A stretch of DNA of 64,000 nucleotides from Devosia nitrariae. GTDB lineage: Bacteria > Pseudomonadota > Alphaproteobacteria > Rhizobiales > Devosiaceae. The position numbers and the translations under genes are program-made. Positions 8,000-15,235 of the stretch are shown in pieces; position 1 is the stretch's first letter; every line of letters begins with the position of its first letter. Where the stretch lies: assembly GCF_030160115.1 (NCBI RefSeq), contig NZ_BSNS01000024.1:186001-250000 (forward strand), in the 5' to 3' direction. The notes beneath the pieces are model-generated. The model ran no database searches. It was not told the origin of the DNA and saw only the letters and a program-made list of their open reading frames with translations.

Positions 8000-9484
8000 T
8001 TGACCGAACTCACCAAACTCACGCTTGCCGAAGCCCGCAAGGGCCTGAAGGCGAAGGATTTCACCTCGGTCGAACTGACGCGGGGCTACATCGAGGCGAT
8101 CGAAACGGCCAATCCCAGCCTCAATGCGTATGTGGCGGTGACGCCCGAGCATGCGCTCGAGATGGCCAAGTCGAGCGACATGAAGCTTGGTGCAGGCCAA
8201 GCCGGACCGCTCGAAGGCGTCCCACTGGGCATCAAGGATCTCTTTGCCACCAAAGGTGTGCATACGCAGGCAGCCAGCCACATCCTCGACGGCTTCAAGC
8301 CGGAATACGAATCGAGTGTCACCGCCAATTTGTGGCGCGACGGCGCGGTGATGCTGGGCAAGCTCAACATGGACGAGTTTGCCATGGGCTCGTCCAACGA
8401 GACCTCCTATTACGGTCCTGTCGTCAATCCGTGGCGCGCCGAAGGTTCCAACATGAACCTGGTGCCGGGCGGTTCCTCGGGCGGCTCAGCGGCGGCGGTT
8501 TCCGCCTGGCTTTGTGCGGGCGCGACGGCAACCGACACGGGTGGGTCCATTCGCCAGCCGGCCGCGTTGACCGGCACGGTCGGCATCAAGCCGACTTATG
8601 GGCGGTGCTCGCGCTGGGGGACCGTTGCCTTCGCCTCGTCGCTCGACCAGGCGGGACCGATCGCCCGCACCGTCGAGGATGCCGCGATCCTGATGACGTC
8701 GATGGCGGGGTACGACCCCAAGGACTCGACCAGCGTCGATATCGACGTGCCCGACTTTGCTGCCGCTGTTGAGCGGGGTGTCAAGGGTCTGACCATCGGT
8801 GTTCCGCGCGAGTATCGCATGGACGGGATGCCCGACGAGATCGAGACTCTCTGGAGCCAGGGGCTCGCCTGGCTGAAGGCGGAAGGCGCGACGATCAAGG
8901 ACATTTCGCTGCCGCACACCAAATACGCGCTGCCGGCCTATTATATCGTGGCGCCGGCGGAGGCGTCCTCCAACCTTGCCCGTTATGACGGGGTCAAGTA
9001 CGGCCTGCGCGTCACCGGCAAGGACATCACCGACCTCTATGAGCTGACGCGTGCTGCCGGGTTCGGTCGCGAGGTCAAGCGCCGTGTCATGATCGGCACC
9101 TATGTGCTCTCGGCCGGCTATTACGACGCCTATTACGTGCGGGCACAGAAAGTGCGCACGCTGATCAAGCGCGACTTTGAGCTTGCCTTCGCCGACGGTG
9201 TCGATGCGATCCTCACCCCCGCCACGCCTTCGGCGGCTTTCGGAGTGGGCGACGAGGACATGAACGCCGATCCGGTCAAGATGTACCTGAACGACATATT
9301 CACGGTGACGGTGAACATGGCGGGGCTGCCGGGCATCGCCGTGCCCGCGGGCAAGGACGCCAAGGGACTGCCACTTGGTCTCCAGCTCATCGGCAAGCCT
9401 TTCGACGAGGAGACGCTGTTCGCTGCCGGGCGGGCGATCGAGCGCAGCGCGGCGATGGATTTCTCTCCGAGCCGCTGGTGGTAG
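8000..9484 (+). CDS. gatA: Asp/Glu-tRNA amidotransferase subunit A
   Basis: The 494-residue amidase subunit that releases ammonia from glutamine for tRNA-dependent amidation. The amidase signature is clear: the catalytic lysine in PLGIKDLFATKG (near residue 79) and the Ser-cisSer-Lys core in VPGGSSGGSAAAVSAWLCAGATATDTGGSIRQPAA. The C-terminal region NDIFTVTVNMAGLPGIAVPAG is also family-typical. The start appears to be TTG at 8000, eleven bases after an AAAGAAAGAG purine run. A palindromic repeat element follows the stop. Confidence 0.96.
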   Translation: MTELTKLTLAEARKGLKAKDFTSVELTRGYIEAIETANPSLNAYVAVTPEHALEMAKSSDMKLGAGQAGPLEGVPLGIKDLFATKGVHTQAASHILDGFKPEYESSVTANLWRDGAVMLGKLNMDEFAMGSSNETSYYGPVVNPWRAEGSNMNLVPGGSSGGSAAAVSAWLCAGATATDTGGSIRQPAALTGTVGIKPTYGRCSRWGTVAFASSLDQAGPIARTVEDAAILMTSMAGYDPKDSTSVDIDVPDFAAAVERGVKGLTIGVPREYRMDGMPDEIETLWSQGLAWLKAEGATIKDISLPHTKYALPAYYIVAPAEASSNLARYDGVKYGLRVTGKDITDLYELTRAAGFGREVKRRVMIGTYVLSAGYYDAYYVRAQKVRTLIKRDFELAFADGVDAILTPATPSAAFGVGDEDMNADPVKMYLNDIFTVTVNMAGLPGIAVPAGKDAKGLPLGLQLIGKPFDEETLFAAGRAIERSAAMDFSPSRWW

Positions 9485-9564
9485 ATACCGCGGGACCGGC
9501 CGCCTCTTCCGCGCTTTCCTTGATTGCGCAGGGTTTGAGCGTTATTTGCCGACAAGAGCCTTTC

Positions 9565-9660
9565 CCGTTCTGATTGAATCAGAACGGCAGCTCCAAGTTG
9601 TTGAGTTGTCGCGTTTTCGAACCGCGAAAGTGGTATCCACTTTTTCTGAAAACGCTCTAG
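9565..9660. repeat. Dispersed palindromic intergenic element, copy A
   Basis: Two nested palindromes fill most of the 213-base gap after gatA. The first, 9565-9587, is a perfect 11-1-11 palindrome with arms CCGTTCTGATT. The second has outer arms GCGTTTTC (9611-9618) and GAAAACGC (9648-9655) and an inner perfect hairpin AAAGTGG-TAT-CCACTTT (9627-9643), and ends in GCTCTAG. The architecture and the GCTCTAG end match copies B (11684) and C (52711). Such elements are common in rhizobial intergenic DNA (RIME-like). It may act as a gatA transcript terminator or stabiliser. Confidence 0.85.
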
Positions 9661-9697
9661 GACAAATTTCCGGCGCGCCGTGGCGTGCTGAGGGACT

Positions 9698-10027
9698 ATG
9701 GTGATGCGTATGGCCAACGATGTCTTTTCTACCCTCGACTGGTCCGAGCCGCCCAAGGACATGAGCAAGCCCCTGCAGGCGCTCTGGTGGGTCAAGAAGG
9801 GTGGCTTTCGCGTCGGTCCGGAATGGGAGCAGGCCCACACCATCTGTCAGGCGATGGAGGGCGTACAGGCCTTCGACTGGGTGCATGCGCTGCTGCACTG
9901 GGTCGAGGCCGACATGGGCAATGCCGACTACTGGTATCGCCGTGCCGGCAAGCGCCGGGCGACCGCCAGCGTCTCCCAGGAATGGGAACATATCGCGGCC
10001 GCGCTCAGCGATGTGACGCGGCACTGA
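9698..10027 (+). CDS. Conserved hypothetical protein, 109 residues
   Basis: A small soluble protein rich in tryptophan (LQALWWVKKGGF, DWVHALLHWVEADMGNADYWYRRAGKR). I have seen this tryptophan/histidine pattern in uncharacterised alphaproteobacterial proteins but know no function. Three in-frame ATGs (9698, 9704, 9710) could serve as start; 9698 has GAGGGA seven bases upstream. No signal peptide or membrane segment. It stands between a repeat element and a membrane protein gene 80 bases downstream. Confidence 0.75.
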   Translation: MVMRMANDVFSTLDWSEPPKDMSKPLQALWWVKKGGFRVGPEWEQAHTICQAMEGVQAFDWVHALLHWVEADMGNADYWYRRAGKRRATASVSQEWEHIAAALSDVTRH

Positions 10028-10107
10028 CGCAAGGCGTGCGGGGCGGGGGATTGCAGAGCGGGCACGGCTCCCCATATGCGAGTGCGGACTATCCGGACGG
10101 ACTCGCC

Positions 10108-10419
10108 ATGAGCGACAAGAACAAGCGGCGGCTCGACCGCCAATTCGACATGATCGAACGCATGGCACCGCCGGCCAGGCGAGTGCTGGAGTTCCTGCGC
10201 CGGCCTGGCGTCCGGCTCATCCGCATCCCGCTTGGCTTCGTGCTGGTTCTCGGCGGCATTTTCAGCTTCCTGCCGGTCCTCGGCATCTGGATGCTGCCGC
10301 TGGGCCTGCTGCTGCTCGCAATCGACCTGCCGTTCCTGCGCCCGCCAGTCACCTGGAGCATTGTGCAGGCGCGGCGCAGGTGGTCGACCTGGCGGCGCTC
10401 GCGGCGCAGGAAACCCTGA
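10108..10419 (+). CDS. Small membrane protein, PGPGW-like
   Basis: A 103-residue protein with a basic N-terminus, one long hydrophobic hairpin (IPLGFVLVLGGIFSFLPVLGIWMLPLGLLLLAIDLPFL, about residues 45-80) and an extremely basic tail (RRRWSTWRRSRRRKP). The G-G-x-F-S-x-L-P-V-L-G-x-W-M-L-P-L-G pattern resembles the small putative transmembrane PGPGW family. Function is unknown. Start ATG at 10108; an open frame continues upstream without support. Confidence 0.72.
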   Translation: MSDKNKRRLDRQFDMIERMAPPARRVLEFLRRPGVRLIRIPLGFVLVLGGIFSFLPVLGIWMLPLGLLLLAIDLPFLRPPVTWSIVQARRRWSTWRRSRRRKP

Positions 10420-10504
10420 GATTTTTTGACAACGCACTCCCGCGCGGGCAATCTGCTGGCACCGTGCTCCGGCTGGTGCCGTCATGGGGTCGGGGGAGGC
10501 TACC

Positions 10505-11044
10505 GTGATTGAAACCATTGTCATTATTGTCATTCTGGCGGTCGTCGCCGTCGCGATCTATGCCGCGTCCAAGCCCAACCGGTTCCGCATGGAGCGTTCG
10601 ATCGTCATCGATGCGACGGCCGAGCGGGTCTTTCCGCTGATCGCCGATTTCCACAAATGGCCGCAGTGGTCTCCCTGGGAGAGCCTCGATCCCGAGCTCA
10701 AGCGCACTTATTCCGGTGCCGCGCACGGGGTCGGAGCCATTTACGCCTATGAGGGCAACAGCAAGGTGGGCAGCGGTCGCATGGAGATCACCGAGACGGT
10801 TATCCCCAGTCGCGTCGTCGCCAAGCTCGATTTCATCAAACCTTTCGAAGCGCACAACTTTGCCGAATGGACGCTGACGCCCGATGGGAAAGGTACGCGC
10901 GTCACCTGGGCCATGCACGGACCGCAGAACTTTCTCTTCAAGCTCATGGGCCTCGTCTTCAACATGGACAAGACCGTCGGCGCCGATTTCGAGCGGGGGC
11001 TCACCAATCTCAAGCAGATCGCCGAAAGTGGTGAGGCGGCATAA
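10505..11044 (+). CDS. Membrane-anchored SRPBCC (polyketide cyclase-like) protein
   Basis: A 179-residue protein with one N-terminal membrane helix (VIETIVIIVILAVVAVAIYAA) followed by a START/SRPBCC fold: FRMERSIVIDATAERVFPLIADFHKWPQWSPWESLDPELKRTYSGAAHGVGAIYAYEG, then the helix near the C-terminus. The domain binds hydrophobic ligands in other members; no catalytic residues can be assigned. A GTG start at 10505 is preferred because GGGGGAGG lies seven bases upstream; an ATG at 10484 is possible. Confidence 0.85.
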   Translation: MIETIVIIVILAVVAVAIYAASKPNRFRMERSIVIDATAERVFPLIADFHKWPQWSPWESLDPELKRTYSGAAHGVGAIYAYEGNSKVGSGRMEITETVIPSRVVAKLDFIKPFEAHNFAEWTLTPDGKGTRVTWAMHGPQNFLFKLMGLVFNMDKTVGADFERGLTNLKQIAESGEAA

Positions 11045-11058
11045 GACCGGGTTCAGGC

Positions 11059-11670
11059 CTAGACGAGCTCACCGGCTGCGAACGCCGTCTCGATGCAATC
11101 GACCGCATTGGCCAGTTTTTCGTCTATGACATGCAGGTATTGCGTCCAGTCAGCCAGGTGCCCAAGTTCGTCCGAACCGTCGGAAATGCCGCGGAGCGCA
11201 ATGAGCGGCAGGCTGAAGGTCTGGCAGGCGCGGGCAATCGCATAGGTTTCCATATCGACCATGTCGGCATCGATGCCGTCGTAGGCGTGGCCCGAGACGA
11301 CGTTGGCGCCGGTCGAAAGGCGCGCTTGCGGGATGTCTGGCAGGGCGTTTCGCAAAGGCAGTTCGAGCGGCTGGTCGAGGAACGGCGTCTGGCCTTTCGG
11401 GAAACCCAGGGCCGATGCGTCCATGTCGCGATAGGAGACCGAAGAGGCCTGATAGAGTCCGGCCTGCTCGAGCGTGCGCGAACCGGCAGAGCCCAGCGAG
11501 ACGACGAGGTGGGGCAGTTCTCCTTCGAGTTCCGCGCGAGCCAGGGCGCGGGTCAGCGCCACCGCCGCCTCGACCGGGCCGACTCCGGTCATCAGCGGCT
11601 TGATGCGGGATTGAAGATGCGCGCCGTACTCGGCCTCGGCGGCCATGACGTAGAGGATCTGGCCGGCCAC
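11059..11670 (-). CDS. 5'-methylthioadenosine/S-adenosylhomocysteine nucleosidase-like
   Basis: A 203-residue PNP/UDP phosphorylase-fold nucleosidase, probably hydrolysing MTA or SAH. The family signature is visible in order: MAAEAEY with the proton-donor glutamate near residue 12, GVGPVEAAVALTRAL, VVSLGSAGS, the ribose-binding VDMETYAIARAC and the catalytic aspartate in LRGISDGSDE. Slightly shorter than E. coli MtnN (232). It lies downstream of erpA on the same strand, separated by palindromic element B, and converges on the SRPBCC gene with a 14-base gap. Confidence 0.88.
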   Translation of the reverse strand: MAGQILYVMAAEAEYGAHLQSRIKPLMTGVGPVEAAVALTRALARAELEGELPHLVVSLGSAGSRTLEQAGLYQASSVSYRDMDASALGFPKGQTPFLDQPLELPLRNALPDIPQARLSTGANVVSGHAYDGIDADMVDMETYAIARACQTFSLPLIALRGISDGSDELGHLADWTQYLHVIDEKLANAVDCIETAFAAGELV

Positions 11671-11683
11671 CGTCAGTCCGGGG

Positions 11684-11753
11684 TTCTAGTTTTTTGTTGT
11701 CGCGGGACTTTTCGCGAAAAACGGGTTCCCACGTTTTCGCAATCCCGCTCTAG
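11684..11753. repeat. Dispersed palindromic intergenic element, copy B
   Basis: A nested palindrome with outer arms GCGGGA (11702-11707) and TCCCGC (11743-11748), and inner hairpin GCGAAAA (11714-11720) / TTTTCGC (11734-11740) closing on GGG-TT-CCC. It ends in GCTCTAG, and the CTA of that end is the complement of the erpA TAG stop codon. It occupies the whole erpA to nucleosidase gap. Related to copies A and C. Confidence 0.85.
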
Positions 11754-12097
11754 AGGGCAAAGCTCGTGCCGCAGCCGCAGGAAGCGACCGCATTGGGGTT
11801 CTTGATCTGGAAGGACTGGCCGATGAGGTCGTCGACATAATCGATCTCGGCTCCACCCATGAATTCGAGCGAGAGGGAATCGATGAGGACTGTCGCGCCG
11901 TTCTTTCCGAGCACGATGTCATCCTCGCTCGGCGTCTCCTGGACGAGATTGTATTCGTACTGGAAACCGGAACAGCCGCCGCCGGCCACCGAAATGCGCA
12001 GCACCGTTCCCTCAGGTTCCTTGGAAATAATCCGCGCTACGCGCTTGGCAGCGCGGTCGGTGAGGACTACTTGGGGGCGTTCGAGCACTTGCGTCAT
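11750..12097 (-). CDS. erpA: A-type iron-sulfur carrier, ErpA/IscA family
   Basis: A 115-residue HesB/IscA-family protein that receives and delivers Fe-S clusters. The three cluster cysteines are present: GGGCSGFQYEY (C about 42) and the C-terminal CGCGTSF (C about 107 and 109). FMGGAEIDYVDDL is typical of ErpA. The start is ATG at 12097; an ATG at 12127 would add MKLRNGWTKP and cannot be excluded. Its TAG stop is formed by the end of palindromic element B. The divergent dgt gene starts 82 bases upstream. Confidence 0.92.
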   Translation of the reverse strand: MTQVLERPQVVLTDRAAKRVARIISKEPEGTVLRISVAGGGCSGFQYEYNLVQETPSEDDIVLGKNGATVLIDSLSLEFMGGAEIDYVDDLIGQSFQIKNPNAVASCGCGTSFAL

Positions 12098-12178
12098 CGG
12101 TTTGGTCCAACCGTTTCGTAACTTCATAACAGCACCTGCAAGATAGGTGTTCCGGACGCAGATGAAAAGGGGGCGGGA

Positions 12179-13381
12179 TTGATCGAAAACGGTCTGAATG
12201 CACCCTATGCATCTTTCTCCGAGCAGTCGCGCGGGCGGGTCTATCCAACCAGCGAAAGTCCGACGCGCTCCGAGTTCCAGCGCGATCGCGACCGCATCAT
12301 CCATTCGACCGCCTTCCGCCGCCTGCAGCACAAGACGCAGGTGTTCCTGCACCACGAGGGCAAGCATTTCCGCAACCGGCTGACGCACACGCTCGAGGTC
12401 AGCCAAATGGCCCGCTCGATGGCTCGGGCACTCGGGTTCAACGAGGATCTGGCGGAGGCCGTGGCGCTCTCGCACGATCTTGGCCACACGCCGTTCGGTC
12501 ACGCCGGCGAGCGGGTGCTCAACGAGCTGATGGCGCCGTTCGGCGGGTTCGACCACAATGTGCAGGCGCTGCGCGTCGTCACGCAGATCGAGAATCGTTA
12601 TGCCGAGCATGACGGCCTCAACCTCACCTGGGAAACGCTTGAAGGCATATTGAAGCATAACGGGCCGCTCATCGATGCTCAGGGGCATCCGGTCGGCCGC
12701 TACGCGAAAGAGGGGTTGCCGGCCGGCCTCGAGGCCATTCCGGCCAGCGAGGATCTGCGCATCGATACGTTCGCGAGCCTAGAGGCGCAGGCGGCGGCGA
12801 TCGCCGACGACATCGCCTATAACGCCCATGACATTGACGATGCGCTGCGCGCCGGGCTCCTCGAGCTCGGCGACTTCGCCGACGTGCCCATGGTTGGCCC
12901 GATCCTCGCGGAAGTGCGGGCGCACTATGGCGATGTTGCGGTCAAGCGGCAGACGCACGAGGTGCAGCGACGGCTGATCACGCGGGCCATCGAGGATGTG
13001 ATCGCAACCAGCGCCACGCAGATCGCCGCAGCCGGGGTCGGCAGCGCCGACGACGTGCGCGCCGCCGGGCAGGCCCTGGTGCGGTTCTCGCCGGAGATGG
13101 CGGCGGCAGAGAAGGGGCTGAAGGAATTCCTCTTCGAGCGGGTCTATAGGCACGAGGACGTGATGCGCCCGGTGCACGAGAGCGAGGCGGTCGTGGCGGG
13201 GCTTTTCGACAAATTCACGGATGGCGCTGAGATGCCCGGGCGTTGGGGCGAGGCGATGCGGAAGGCGGAGGATGAGCTGGCGCGGGCGCGGATTGCCGCC
13301 GACTTTATCGCCGGCATGACCGACCCTTACGCGCTCGACCAGTACGAGCGCCTGTTTGACGCTCGTCCGGAATTCCGCTAA
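12179..13381 (+). CDS. dgt: dGTPase-like dNTP triphosphohydrolase
   Basis: A 400-residue HD-domain triphosphohydrolase that removes triphosphate from dGTP or other dNTPs. The HD residues are visible in HFRNRLTHTLEVSQMARSMARALG and ALSHDLGHTPFGHAGE, with a later IADDIAYNAHDIDDALRAG motif supplying the second aspartate. Length and the start region (PTSESPTRSEFQRDRDRIIHSTAFRRLQHKTQV) fit the type 2 dGTPase-like subfamily. The start is TTG at 12179 behind AAAAGGGGGCGGGA. argS follows 30 bases downstream, an arrangement usual in Rhizobiales. Confidence 0.94.
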   Translation: MIENGLNAPYASFSEQSRGRVYPTSESPTRSEFQRDRDRIIHSTAFRRLQHKTQVFLHHEGKHFRNRLTHTLEVSQMARSMARALGFNEDLAEAVALSHDLGHTPFGHAGERVLNELMAPFGGFDHNVQALRVVTQIENRYAEHDGLNLTWETLEGILKHNGPLIDAQGHPVGRYAKEGLPAGLEAIPASEDLRIDTFASLEAQAAAIADDIAYNAHDIDDALRAGLLELGDFADVPMVGPILAEVRAHYGDVAVKRQTHEVQRRLITRAIEDVIATSATQIAAAGVGSADDVRAAGQALVRFSPEMAAAEKGLKEFLFERVYRHEDVMRPVHESEAVVAGLFDKFTDGAEMPGRWGEAMRKAEDELARARIAADFIAGMTDPYALDQYERLFDARPEFR

Positions 13382-13411
13382 CCCCGGCCGGTTTTCCACA
13401 ACAGGTCAATC

Positions 13412-15160
13412 ATGGACATTTTCGCCCTCTTTGCCGTGCGCGTCGCCGATGCCCTCAAGTCGCTTCATCCGGATATTCCCGAGGAGCTGCTTGGCCGTAT
13501 CGTGGTCGAGCCGCCGCGAGACGCTGGGCATGGGGATCTTTCGACCAATGCGGCAATGGTCGTCGCCAAGCCATTGGGAAAGAATCCGCGTGAGGTGGCG
13601 ACGGCGATCGCAGCTCGGTTCGAGGGCGATGAAGACGTTATCTCGGTCGAGGTCGCCGGACCGGGCTTCCTCAACTTCCGCCTGGCGCTGCCGGTCTGGC
13701 ACCGGGTGCTGCGGACAATCGCCGCCGAGGGCGACGACTACGGGCGCAGCAACATCGGCAAGGGCGAGGCCGTCAATGTCGAATATGTCTCGGCCAACCC
13801 GACCGGGCCCATGCATGTCGGCCATACCCGCGGTGCCGTGTTCGGTGACGCAGTGGCCTCCCTCATGGCCTATTCGGGCTACGTGGTGACGCGCGAATAC
13901 TACATCAACGACGCGGGCGGACAGGTGACAACGCTCGCGCGCTCGACGCTGCTGCGCTACCGCGAAGCGCTGGGCGAAACAATTGAGATCCCGCCGGGGC
14001 TTTACCCCGGCGACTACCTCATTCCGGTCGGCAAGGCGCTTGCCGACGAGTTCGGCGCGAGCCTGCTCGCCAAACCGGAAGAGGAGGTGCTGGCGCTGGT
14101 CAGGGATCGCGTACTCGGTGCGATGATGGATCTCGTCAGGGCTGACCTTGCCAAGCTCGGCATCCGCCATCAGGTGTTCTTTTCCGAGCGTACGCTCCAC
14201 GGTCAGGGCGGCGATATCGACCTGACCCTCGAATGGCTGCGTGAGCAGGGCATGGTCTATCAGGGCCGGCTCGAGCCGCCCAAGGGCCAGCCTGTCCACG
14301 AGGAGTGGGAGGATCGCGAACAGACGCTGTTCCGGGCGACCGACTATGGCGACGACGTTGATCGGGCGCTGGTCAAATCCGATGGGTCCTATACTTACTT
14401 TGCTGCCGACATTGCCTATCACCGCAATAAATACCTGCGCGGCTTCAAGCATATGATCAATGTACTGGGCGCGGACCACTCAGGCTACGTCAAGCGCCTG
14501 CAGGCCGCGGTCAAGGCGGTGTCGCACGGCGAGGCAGACGTCGACGTCAAGATCTGCCAGCTCGTGCGGCTGATGAAGAACGGCGCCCCGTTCAAGATGA
14601 GCAAACGCTCCGGAGACCTCGTCACCGTTGCCGACGTCGTCGACGAAGTGGGATCGGACGCTACGCGCTTCATGCTGCTCTTCCGCCGGAACGATGCGGT
14701 CATGGACTTCGACTTCGATCTCGTCAAGGAGCAGACACGGGACAATCCGGTCTTCTACGTGCAATACGCGCATGCCCGGGCCTGCTCGGTATTCCGGACC
14801 GCCGAACGGGACATGCCGGGGACGGACCTCTCCAAAACAGCACTCGCGGCGGCCGAGATCGAACGGATCGCGACGGCCGACGAGCTCGAGCTGGTGCGGC
14901 TCCTGGCCGCTTGGCCACGCATCGTCGCGGGGGCCGCTGCGGCGCATGAGCCGCACCGCATCGCGTTCTACCTCTACGACCTGGCCGGCGCCTTTCACGG
15001 CTTCTGGGCCAAGGGCAGGGAAAATATTGGTTTGCGTTTTGTTAACGCCGACGATCCAATGATGACTATGGCGCGACTCGCCCTCGTCGACGCCACGCGG
15101 CAGGTTCTTGTCAATGGCCTGCGAATACTAGGGGTGTCGGCGCCTGAAGAGCTTTCATAA
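13412..15160 (+). CDS. argS: Arginyl-tRNA synthetase
   Basis: Class I aminoacyl-tRNA synthetase of 582 residues that charges tRNA-Arg. The N-terminal additional domain (residues 1-100) ends in GPGFLNF; the HIGH motif appears as HVGH at 135-138 after NVEYVSANPTGPM; KMSKRSGDLVTVADVVDEVG carries the KMSKS-type loop; the C-terminal DALR anticodon domain ends in LFVNALRILGVSAPEELS-like sequence (LVNGLRILGV). The SPOR gene starts 75 bases downstream. Confidence 0.98.
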   Translation: MDIFALFAVRVADALKSLHPDIPEELLGRIVVEPPRDAGHGDLSTNAAMVVAKPLGKNPREVATAIAARFEGDEDVISVEVAGPGFLNFRLALPVWHRVLRTIAAEGDDYGRSNIGKGEAVNVEYVSANPTGPMHVGHTRGAVFGDAVASLMAYSGYVVTREYYINDAGGQVTTLARSTLLRYREALGETIEIPPGLYPGDYLIPVGKALADEFGASLLAKPEEEVLALVRDRVLGAMMDLVRADLAKLGIRHQVFFSERTLHGQGGDIDLTLEWLREQGMVYQGRLEPPKGQPVHEEWEDREQTLFRATDYGDDVDRALVKSDGSYTYFAADIAYHRNKYLRGFKHMINVLGADHSGYVKRLQAAVKAVSHGEADVDVKICQLVRLMKNGAPFKMSKRSGDLVTVADVVDEVGSDATRFMLLFRRNDAVMDFDFDLVKEQTRDNPVFYVQYAHARACSVFRTAERDMPGTDLSKTALAAAEIERIATADELELVRLLAAWPRIVAGAAAAHEPHRIAFYLYDLAGAFHGFWAKGRENIGLRFVNADDPMMTMARLALVDATRQVLVNGLRILGVSAPEELS

Positions 15161-15235
15161 TTCGGGCGCATTGATGTGATGACTGTGCCGACCGCCCTTC
15201 AGGCGTCGGTTCAGTAACGAAAGGGCGCTGTATCG

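Noticed and set aside
15188..15209. CCGAC/GTCGG hairpin between argS and the SPOR gene
   Set aside because: Short, bulged and lacking a U-tract; could be chance in GC-rich DNA.
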